From positions 1 through 8,420 of the forward strand of contig JBDHRG010000161.1 of NCBI GenBank assembly GCA_039807445.1: a stretch of 8,420 nt of DNA, in the 5' to 3' direction. How positions within the stretch are numbered: position 1 is the stretch's first letter; each line of letters starts with the position of its first letter. Shown in pieces: positions 1 to 6,865 of this stretch. The notes below the pieces were generated by a model. That model had not been told where the DNA came from. It did not search any database and saw only the letters and a program-made list of their open reading frames with translations. This stretch comes from JBDHRG01 sp039807445 (GTDB lineage Bacteria; Pseudomonadota; Gammaproteobacteria; Competibacterales; Competibacteraceae). A program made the position numbers and the translations under genes.

Positions 1-602
1 TGCCCTTCGATTGGCGTCTGTTGCCGGTGCGCGTGTGGGGGGAGGCTGCGCGCCGCTATTTCGGTTCCTTGCGCGAAGCACTGGCGGTGATCGATGGCGG
101 TGACGCCATCGTACGGACCCAGTTCGAGCGATTCCGCGAGCGTTTGCTTGCGCGCGAGCCGGGCTTCAACGGACTCGGCGGCTGGCTGGGCGAAGAACTA
201 TTCGTCGAGACCGAGCGCCCGAGCCGCTCGGAGCTTGCGGTTGCCCGGGCGGCTCCAGCGACGGTCGAGACTTGCATCGACGGCGCTCGGAAGGAGCTGG
301 TCGCCGCCTGCGCCGATGTGCACTGGCCCGAACTGCCGCGCGTCTTCGGGCGGGCGGCGGAGCTGAAGGTGTGCGGACGGCGCTTCAGGACCGAGGAGAG
401 CTATCGTCAGCCGATCCTGGTGGCCCCCTTCGTCGCGGCCGAAATCGCGCTGCACGGTTTCGCCTGTTCTCCAGCCGAGTTGTTCGAGCTGCGCCATGCC
501 CGTGCCTTCGAGCCGGCGTGGTTCGATGCGGCCTACGCCGCGGCGCTGTGCCTCGGGCTCGTGCGACTTTCCGAATCCCGCCTCACGGAGTCCCAGGCTT
601 GA
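1..602 (+). CDS. C-terminal part of an unrecognised protein upstream of the DruE-like helicase (5' partial)
   Basis: The reading frame is open from the left edge (first full codon at 3) to a TGA at 600-602, leaving 199 residues. A TTG at 21 could act as a start, but the frame continues upstream without a stop, so I treat the gene as truncated by the window. I recognise no domain. The visible part is soluble-looking, Arg/Glu/Ala-rich and mostly helical in character, with no signal peptide, membrane segment or clustered zinc cysteines. Near the end are aromatic-rich stretches such as ESYRQPILVAPFVAAEI and AFEPAWFDAAYAAALCLGL. The stop overlaps the TTG start of the helicase gene, so the two are almost certainly co-translated and probably work together. 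Known Druantia operons place DruH (type III) or DruG (type II) directly before DruE, so this may be the tail of one of these. That is inference from position only. High-GC codon use matches the neighbours. Confidence 0.75.
   Translation, partial: PFDWRLLPVRVWGEAARRYFGSLREALAVIDGGDAIVRTQFERFRERLLAREPGFNGLGGWLGEELFVETERPSRSELAVARAAPATVETCIDGARKELVAACADVHWPELPRVFGRAAELKVCGRRFRTEESYRQPILVAPFVAAEIALHGFACSPAELFELRHARAFEPAWFDAAYAAALCLGLVRLSESRLTESQA
585..590 (+). promoter_or_regulatory. Ribosome binding site for the helicase gene
   Basis: ACGGAG ends 8 bases before the TTG at 599. It lies inside the end of the upstream gene and supports the TTG start, which forms a TTGA overlap with the upstream stop. 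The open frame upstream of this start (from a TTG at 272) only shadows the preceding gene and encodes an Arg-rich, non-protein-like sequence. Confidence 0.55.
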
Positions 603-3600
603 ACGCACCGACCCGCTTCTACTCCTCGCTCACCGAGCAGCTGAACCGGCGTGCGAGCCGCGCCGTACTGAGCCAGCTGGGGCCACGCAACGACGCGCTG
701 CGCGAACATCTGCGGCAGTGCTTCGAGCGGATGGCGGGTGCGGAGGGGGCCTTCCTCGCCGACCCGGTGTTCGAGGCCACCTTCGGTTGGGAGCAGGCCG
801 AGCCGAGCCTGGCGCAGCTCGAAGGCAGCCTGCTGCATCCCCGGCTCGTGCGTGCGCTCGCGGCGCCGCCCGCCGACTTGGCCGAGGAGTACGCCTTCCC
901 CGGTGAGCGCAAGCCTTACCGGCACCAGCTCGAGGCCTGGCGCGCGCTGCTCGACCCGGATGCGCCGCGCTCGGTACTGGTATCGAGCGGTACCGGCTCG
1001 GGCAAGACCGAGTGCTTCCTGGTTCCGATCCTGAGCGATCTGGCACGCGAGCTCGAATCGGGCCGCACGCCGCTGACCGGCGTGCGGGCGTTGTTCCTCT
1101 ATCCGCTGAATGCGCTGATCAAGAGCCAGCGCGATCGCTTGCTGGCGTGGTCGGAGCCGTTCGGCGGGGACATCCGCTTCTGTCTGTACAACGGCAATAC
1201 ACAACGGCAGTCGCCGCCGGCTCGCGCCCGGCCCCATGCGAGCGAAGTGCTCGGCCGCGATGTGCTGCGCGCCGATCCGCCGCCGATCCTGGTCACCAAC
1301 GCGACCATGCTCGAGTACATGCTGGTGCGCAGCGAAGACCGGCCGATCCTCGAGGCATCGCAGGGCTGTCTGCGCTGGATCGTGCTCGACGAGGCGCACA
1401 CCTACATCGGTTCGCAGGCGGCGGAGCTGGCGCTGCTGCTGCGCCGCGTGCTGCACGGCTTCGGCTGTCGCGCCGAGGATGTCCACTTCGTCGCGACCTC
1501 GGCGACGATCGCCGGCGATGGCGCCGGCGAGCAGCTGCGGACCTTTCTCGCCGACGTCGCCGGCGTGTCGCCCGAGCGGGTCAGCGTGGTGACGGGTAGC
1601 CGGCGCGTGCCGTCGCTCGAAGGTGAGTCGACGGCTCACCGGCCGGTTCCCGCCGTCGAGGCGCTTGCCGGTCTCGCGCCCGAAGACCGCTTCGTGGCGC
1701 TCGCCGGCGATCGCCGTCTGCGCGAAGTGCGCCGGAAGCTCACGCAGCGCGCGCTGCGTCTTTCGGAGATCGCCGAACTCGTGTTCGAGCGCACCGACGA
1801 GGCATCGCGGCGCGATGCCTTGGCCGTGCTCGATCTGGCGACCGGCGCGCACGACAGCGCCGGTGAGCCGTTCCTGCCGTTGCGCGGCCACCTTTTCGAA
1901 CGGCCACAGACAGGTCTCTGGGTTTGCGCCAACCGCGACTGCAGCGGTCGACACGGCTCCGCGCTCGACGATCCGCGTTGGGGGTTCGGCCGCGTTTACC
2001 TCGAACGGCGCGAGCACTGCTGCGACTGCGGCACGCCGGCGTTCGAACTCGTGCAGTGCGGTGAATGCGGTGCCGAGCACCTCGCCGCACGCGAGCACGG
2101 CCGGGGCACGGACTTGCGACTACTGCCGCAGGAGCATGCCGCGGACGAGGACGAGTTCCGCCAGGAGCTGGAGCCGCCGGAACCGGACGCCGATGAAGAA
2201 GCGGACGCAGACGCCGAGCCGCCGCTCGGCGATGGCTTGCCGCGTCTGATCGTCGCGCCACCGACGGATGTGCCGCCGATCCGGCTGACGACGGACAACC
2301 GCCTCGTTCTCGGCACCGGCGAGGGGGTGACGGTGCACCTGCTGCTGCCGGAGGAGGATGGGCGCTTCGCCTGCCCGTTATGTGGCGAGCGGGAGCAGCC
2401 GTCGATGCGCCTGTTCCGTCCCACCCGTCTCGGCGCGCCGTTCATGCTCGGTGTCGCCATTCCGACCCTGCTCGAGCACATGCGGCCGATCGAGCGGCGC
2501 GACGCGCCGCTGCCGCTCGACGGCCGGCGGCTCATCACCTTCAGCGACAGCCGCCAAGGTACCGCCCGCTTCGCCGCCAAAGCACAGCAGGAAGCCGAGC
2601 GCAACTACGTGCGTAGCCTGCTGTATCACTACGTTGCAGCCGAGATCCGGCTGCCCGAAGACGACGCTGTCGAGACGCTGCGCAATCAGATCGCAGCTAT
2701 GGAAAAGGCCCTCGCAGACAATCCTGGGATTGCGGCAGCTTTCGGCAACGCGCTGGATGATTGTCGGCGCCAGCTTGCAGAACGACTTTCGCCTCCGGTC
2801 GCGTGCCTGAGCTGGCAGACGGCGATCCGACGACTCCAGTCCGAGCAGGGCTTCGAGGCTTGGCTGTTGCCTGGACTGCGTGAGCAGACACTTGGTGTGC
2901 TCGACGAAGGTCAGCTGACCCACTTGTGTCTGCTGCGTGAATTCTTCCGCCGCTCGAAGCGGCAGAACTCGCTCGAGACGCTCGGGTTGCTGCGGCTCGA
3001 TTACCCGCGACTTACGGATGTGCGACAAACCCCGGTGTTGTGGCAGCAGCGAGGCTTCTCGCTGAACGACTGGCGCGACTTTCTGTGCGTCGCACTCGAC
3101 CATTTGGTCCGCGGCGTTTCCGCCGTCGAGGTTACCCGTGAAGAGCTGCGCTGGTTCGGTTTTCCCGGCCGCGCGCATGTCATGGTCGGACCGAATGAAA
3201 ATGCCCACCCTGGTCGACAGATCGCGTGGCCTCAGGTTCGCCGTAATGGATCGCGCAGCCGTCTCGTACGCCTACTCGCCCATGCGCTGACACTCGATCC
3301 AAGTAGCGCTGCACATGCTGCCTCACTCAATGAGCTGCTTGTAGCGGCATGGCAGGCGCTGAAGAACGCTCGCCTGTTGGCGCAGGGCGAAGGCGGTTAT
3401 CGCCTGCGGCTGTCAGAGGTCGCTGAGATCAGTGAGGTCCGCGAAGCGTGGTTCTGCCCGGTCACGCGCCGGTTGCTGCCGGTGACCTTCCGCGGCCTGA
3501 GCCCCTACCTGCCGCCGAAGACCGGCGAGGCGCTGGCGCGTTGCGAGAAGCTCGCGATGCCGCGCGTGCCCGAGCCCTTCTGGCGCGGCGTTCCCGCCGA

Positions 3601-6600
3601 AGCGATCGACGACTGGCTCGAGTCCGATCCGAATATCCGCCGTCTGCGCGAGCTAGGCGCCTGGCCCGAACTCTCCGACCGCATCGCGAGCCACGCCCGT
3701 TTCTTCCGGGTGGCCGAGCACTCGGCTCAGCTTTCGTCTCCCGCACTGGAGCAGCGCGAGCAGCTCTTCAAGAAGGGGCAGCTCAATGTGCTGAGCTGCT
3801 CGACGACGATGGAGATGGGGGTCGACATCGGCGGTCTGTCGGCGGTCGCGATGAACAACGTCCCGCCGCATCCGGCGAACTTCCTGCAGCGTGCCGGCCG
3901 CGCCGGTCGCCGCGGCGAAACGACCGCGGCGAGTTTCACGCTGTGCAAGGCCTCGCCGCATGGCGATGCCGTGTTCCGCAACCCGCTGTGGCCGTTCGTG
4001 ACCAAGCTGGCGATACCCAGCGTGTCGTTGCAGAGCGAACGCATCGTCAGCCGCCACGTCAACGCCTTGGCGCTCGCCACCTTCCTGGGGCGGTTCCGGC
4101 GAGCCGGCGGCACCGAGCTGCACCGCCTGACCGCGAGCTGGTTCTTCGACGAGCCGGCCGATGGCAGCAGCGCGCAGTACCGATGCTTCGCCGACTGGTG
4201 TGGCAGCGATGCGGCGCTCGGTCAGAACTTGTGTCAGGGCATCGAGGCATTGGTGCGGCGCAGTGCCCTAGCCGGTATCGGGGTGCGCGTGTTGCTCGGC
4301 GCGAGCGCTGTAGCGGTCGAGCGGGTAGCCGAAGGCTGGCGCAGCGAGATCGGGGCGCTGCGGGCTTCGCTCGAGCTGGTGCGCGGCGGAGGCCGGCGGG
4401 CCGATGCGCCGAGCGCCGCGGAGCGGGCGATCGAGATCCAGTGCAAGCGCATCGAGGGTGAATACCTGCTCGGTGAGCTCGCCAATCGCGGCTTCCTGCC
4501 CGGTTACGGCTTCCCGACCAACGTCGTCTCGCTGCGCACCACCACCGCAGCCGAGCTGGATCGCCGTCGGCGCGGCTCGGACGAACAGGCGCAAGGGCGC
4601 GAGGACAACCGCGCGATGTCCAGCGGATCGCCCTCGCGCGATCTCGCCATCGCGATCCGCGACTATGCGCCGGGCACCGATACCGTGCTCGACGGGCGTG
4701 TTTATCGCAGTGGCGGCGTCACGCTGAACTGGCACATTCCTGCCGAGCAGCAGGCCGCTCCCGAAATCCAGTCGCTGCGCTGGATGTGGCGTTGCCGTGC
4801 CTGCGGCGGCAGCGGCGCGCGGCCGATGCGCCCGGAGCGCTGCCCGCATTGCGGCGAGTCGGCCAACACGCTGACGCGGCACGAGTACCTGCAGCCGGCC
4901 GGCTTCGCCGTCGACATCCGCTGGGAGCCGCACAACAACGTCTCGACGCCGCAGTACATCCCGGTGCGTGCACCGCTGATCTCGCTCGACGGCGCCGCCT
5001 GGGTCTGGCTGCCTGAGCCCGCTCTCGGTCGCTACCGCTACAGCGACGATGGTCAGCTGGTGCATCGTTCCGACGGCTTGCACGGCGCGGGCTACGCAGT
5101 GTGCCTGCGCTGCGGACGGGCCGAGTCGATGGCCGAGGAGGGTGGGGCGATTCCGGCGTCCCTGCTGCTGCCGCACCGCCGTCTCTTGGGCGGCCGTGAC
5201 CATGATCGCGAAACCGAGTGTCCGGGCAGTCACGAGGCTTGGGCGATCAAGACGAACTTGCGTCTCGGTATCGCGCTGCGTACCGATGTGCTCGAGCTCC
5301 AGCTCAACGATCCCCATACCGGCATGCCGCTGGATCGCATCACGGCTTATTCGCTCGGTATCGCGCTGCGCCGCGCGCTCGCCGAGCGCCTGGGCGTCGA
5401 AGAGCGCGAGATCGGCTGCACCGTCGATCAGAGCCGCCACTCGGAAGGTTCCGTCGCCCACTCGATCTTCCTGCACGATACCGCTGCCGGTGGCGCCGGT
5501 TACGTGAGCTCGGCGGTGGCACTGCTGCCGGATCTGTTCCGGCGTGCGCAGGAGGTTCTCGACTGCGCCCGCGCTTGTGACAGCGCCTGCCACGGCTGTC
5601 TGCTCGGCTACGACACCCAGTTCAACATCGACGACCTCGATCGTCGGCCGGCACTCGAGTTGCTGCGTGACAGCGGCTTCGTCGAGGGCCTCGCGTTGCC
5701 GGACGAACTGAGCGTTTTCGGCACCGCCACCCGTTTGGAGCTCGAGGCACCGCTGCTCGCGCTGCGGCGCGAAAGTCAGCGCGGCGCCCCGCGCGAGTTG
5801 CGCATCTTCCTCGGCGGCGAACCGGCGCACTGGGAGCCGCGCGCCTGGCGGCTGCGCGCTGAGCTGGTGCGTGTGGCCGGTCTCGGTGCGCGCGTGGTGC
5901 TGGTCGCCACCCGAGCGCAGCGCGAGGGCTTGTCCGAAGGGCTCGTCGACGAATTGGCGGCGCTCGTCAACTATGTCGGCGCCGAACTGCGCCTCGCGCC
6001 CGCTCAGCCCGGGGTCGAGGGTATCGGCTTGCCCCTTGCGTTCGAGTTGGCTACCGACGCCGGCGCGGTGCGCTGGGCGGTGAGCGACGCGACGGTGATC
6101 GAGCCGGGACCGCGGTGGGGGAGCGGCGAGACTCCCTGTCGCTTCGTGCGAGTGGACGTCCCTACCTTATCCGAGCTGCCTGCCGAGTGGCCGAGGCTCG
6201 ATGCGAGCCAGCTGCGCCGTCCGGCGCCGCCCGGACTGATCGAATGGGGTATCGGCAGCGAACTCGACGGTGCGAGCTCCACGTTCGGTCAGCGTGTCTG
6301 GCGGCAGCTCGGCGAGCGCGTACCGGAGCTCGGCCGCCGCCTCGCGGCTGCGTCACCACTCGCCGAGATCCGCTACGGCGACCGCTATCTGCGCTCGCCG
6401 CTGGCCCTGATGCTGCTGCGCGAGCTGCTGGAGGCCCTGCCGGGACGGATCGCGGACACTCGTGTCCTCGTCGCCACGGCCCGGCTGGATGTCCGCGAAG
6501 GTGGCGAGCCGCGTCGGCTCACGCACGATTGGCGCTATCCCGACGACCGGCGTGCGGTGTTCGAGGCGCTGCTCGGTCCGCTCGGCGCCTTTGCGCTGAG

Positions 6601-6865
6601 CGAGGCGGAATCCCGCGAGTTGCCGCATGCGCGCACGCTCGAGTTGCACTGGCGCGACGGCGCCTGCTGGCGGCTGCGGCTCGACCAGGGGTTGGGGTAC
6701 TGGCGACCGGTGGCCAATGTGCCGACGCAGTTCGACTTCGATGTCTCTGCCGAGCAGCAGGCACGCCGACTGGGCAACTACGCGGTACAGCTCGTCGCTG
6801 CCGACCCAGAGCATCCGACGTACTGGTACCTCGGAGCCGTCGAGACGAGGGAGACGCTCGGGTGA
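599..6865 (+). CDS. druE: DruE-like giant DEAH helicase with DUF1998 (Druantia defence)
   Basis: This 2088-residue protein is a likely ATP-driven DNA helicase/translocase, the core of a Druantia-type anti-phage system. Motifs in order: KPYRHQ at 105-110 (Q-motif-like), Walker A GTGSGKT at 131-137, YPLNAL at 168-173, DEAH at 264-267, SAT at 301-303. A cysteine-rich insert follows (C443, C448, C474, C475, C477, C487, C490), then an acidic linker at 516-545 and a C592/C595 pair. FSDSRQ at 648-653 opens the second RecA lobe. After a long insert come motif V (SCSTTMEMGVDIG, 1066-1078) and motif VI (QRAGRAGRRG, 1097-1106). A CxxC pair set lies at 1399/1402 and 1415/1418, and further cysteines at 1502, 1505 and 1541. 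The DUF1998 cluster CxxxCxxxCxxC is at 1656-1667, followed by a ~420-residue tail. FSDSRQ plus this cysteine cluster is typical of DUF1998 helicases (YprA/MrfA, DrmA, DruE). The length of about 2000 residues favours DruE over the shorter DrmA or MrfA. The TTG start is chosen from the 4-base overlap and Shine-Dalgarno; an ATG at residue 45 is an alternative. The segment 2690-3430 is less GC-rich. The helicase call is near certain; the DruE assignment is likely. Confidence 0.72.
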   Translation: MNAPTRFYSSLTEQLNRRASRAVLSQLGPRNDALREHLRQCFERMAGAEGAFLADPVFEATFGWEQAEPSLAQLEGSLLHPRLVRALAAPPADLAEEYAFPGERKPYRHQLEAWRALLDPDAPRSVLVSSGTGSGKTECFLVPILSDLARELESGRTPLTGVRALFLYPLNALIKSQRDRLLAWSEPFGGDIRFCLYNGNTQRQSPPARARPHASEVLGRDVLRADPPPILVTNATMLEYMLVRSEDRPILEASQGCLRWIVLDEAHTYIGSQAAELALLLRRVLHGFGCRAEDVHFVATSATIAGDGAGEQLRTFLADVAGVSPERVSVVTGSRRVPSLEGESTAHRPVPAVEALAGLAPEDRFVALAGDRRLREVRRKLTQRALRLSEIAELVFERTDEASRRDALAVLDLATGAHDSAGEPFLPLRGHLFERPQTGLWVCANRDCSGRHGSALDDPRWGFGRVYLERREHCCDCGTPAFELVQCGECGAEHLAAREHGRGTDLRLLPQEHAADEDEFRQELEPPEPDADEEADADAEPPLGDGLPRLIVAPPTDVPPIRLTTDNRLVLGTGEGVTVHLLLPEEDGRFACPLCGEREQPSMRLFRPTRLGAPFMLGVAIPTLLEHMRPIERRDAPLPLDGRRLITFSDSRQGTARFAAKAQQEAERNYVRSLLYHYVAAEIRLPEDDAVETLRNQIAAMEKALADNPGIAAAFGNALDDCRRQLAERLSPPVACLSWQTAIRRLQSEQGFEAWLLPGLREQTLGVLDEGQLTHLCLLREFFRRSKRQNSLETLGLLRLDYPRLTDVRQTPVLWQQRGFSLNDWRDFLCVALDHLVRGVSAVEVTREELRWFGFPGRAHVMVGPNENAHPGRQIAWPQVRRNGSRSRLVRLLAHALTLDPSSAAHAASLNELLVAAWQALKNARLLAQGEGGYRLRLSEVAEISEVREAWFCPVTRRLLPVTFRGLSPYLPPKTGEALARCEKLAMPRVPEPFWRGVPAEAIDDWLESDPNIRRLRELGAWPELSDRIASHARFFRVAEHSAQLSSPALEQREQLFKKGQLNVLSCSTTMEMGVDIGGLSAVAMNNVPPHPANFLQRAGRAGRRGETTAASFTLCKASPHGDAVFRNPLWPFVTKLAIPSVSLQSERIVSRHVNALALATFLGRFRRAGGTELHRLTASWFFDEPADGSSAQYRCFADWCGSDAALGQNLCQGIEALVRRSALAGIGVRVLLGASAVAVERVAEGWRSEIGALRASLELVRGGGRRADAPSAAERAIEIQCKRIEGEYLLGELANRGFLPGYGFPTNVVSLRTTTAAELDRRRRGSDEQAQGREDNRAMSSGSPSRDLAIAIRDYAPGTDTVLDGRVYRSGGVTLNWHIPAEQQAAPEIQSLRWMWRCRACGGSGARPMRPERCPHCGESANTLTRHEYLQPAGFAVDIRWEPHNNVSTPQYIPVRAPLISLDGAAWVWLPEPALGRYRYSDDGQLVHRSDGLHGAGYAVCLRCGRAESMAEEGGAIPASLLLPHRRLLGGRDHDRETECPGSHEAWAIKTNLRLGIALRTDVLELQLNDPHTGMPLDRITAYSLGIALRRALAERLGVEEREIGCTVDQSRHSEGSVAHSIFLHDTAAGGAGYVSSAVALLPDLFRRAQEVLDCARACDSACHGCLLGYDTQFNIDDLDRRPALELLRDSGFVEGLALPDELSVFGTATRLELEAPLLALRRESQRGAPRELRIFLGGEPAHWEPRAWRLRAELVRVAGLGARVVLVATRAQREGLSEGLVDELAALVNYVGAELRLAPAQPGVEGIGLPLAFELATDAGAVRWAVSDATVIEPGPRWGSGETPCRFVRVDVPTLSELPAEWPRLDASQLRRPAPPGLIEWGIGSELDGASSTFGQRVWRQLGERVPELGRRLAAASPLAEIRYGDRYLRSPLALMLLRELLEALPGRIADTRVLVATARLDVREGGEPRRLTHDWRYPDDRRAVFEALLGPLGAFALSEAESRELPHARTLELHWRDGACWRLRLDQGLGYWRPVANVPTQFDFDVSAEQQARRLGNYAVQLVAADPEHPTYWYLGAVETRETLG
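2690..3430 (+). other. Lower-GC segment inside the helicase gene
   Basis: Sampled 60-base lines here run 57-60% GC (lines starting 2701, 2881, 3001, 3181, 3301), against 72-77% in lines starting 1441 and 4081. The reading frame is unbroken. The stretch encodes about residues 698-945, the insert between FSDSRQ and motif V. Codons such as AAT, ATT, CAT, GTA and TCA become more common. It may reflect a module exchanged by recombination or a relaxed, fast-evolving insert. Boundaries are approximate and were judged by eye. Confidence 0.5.
6848..6853 (+). promoter_or_regulatory. Ribosome binding site for the CARF/sigma-54 regulator
   Basis: AGGGAG ends 8 bases before the GTG at 6862, which overlaps the helicase stop (GTGA). 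This decides the start. The longer open frame reaching back to 6115 is only the alternative-frame shadow of the helicase C-terminus. Confidence 0.65.

Noticed and set aside
272..598. N-terminal extension of the helicase frame back to a TTG at 272
   Set aside because: It fully overlaps the upstream gene in another frame and encodes an Arg-rich, low-information sequence. The TTG at 599 has a Shine-Dalgarno and a normal 4-base overlap.
533..2098. Long minus-strand open frame (521 residues) opposite the helicase start
   Set aside because: It is antisense to the Walker A and DEAH coding region, has no recognisable domain, and has the composition of a GC-rich shadow frame.
4730..4743. TGGCAC-like match to a sigma-54 promoter
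   Set aside because: The spacing between GG and GC is 9 rather than 10 bases, and it lies deep inside the helicase gene with no start nearby.
5264..5370. 17-base exact direct repeat (5264-5280 and 5354-5370), encoding LGIALR twice
   Set aside because: Both copies are in frame, 90 bases apart, in helicase coding sequence. The flanking residues differ, so chance similarity of GC-rich codons is enough to explain it.
4268..5830. Long minus-strand open frame (520 residues) opposite the DUF1998 region
   Set aside because: It is antisense to clear cysteine-cluster coding sequence, with no motif and biased Arg/Ala/Gly content.
6115..6861. N-terminal extension of the regulator frame back to 6115
   Set aside because: It overlaps conserved-looking helicase coding sequence and is Arg/Ala-rich, as expected for a shadow frame in GC-rich DNA. 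The GTG at 6862 fits the RtcR-like N-terminus.
599..6865. Assignment of the helicase as DISARM DrmA or a Dpd helicase (DpdJ)
   Set aside because: These share the helicase and, for DrmA, DUF1998 features but are considerably shorter. No DrmB, DrmC, methylase or Dpd partner is seen in the window. DruE fits the size best, though a search would be decisive.
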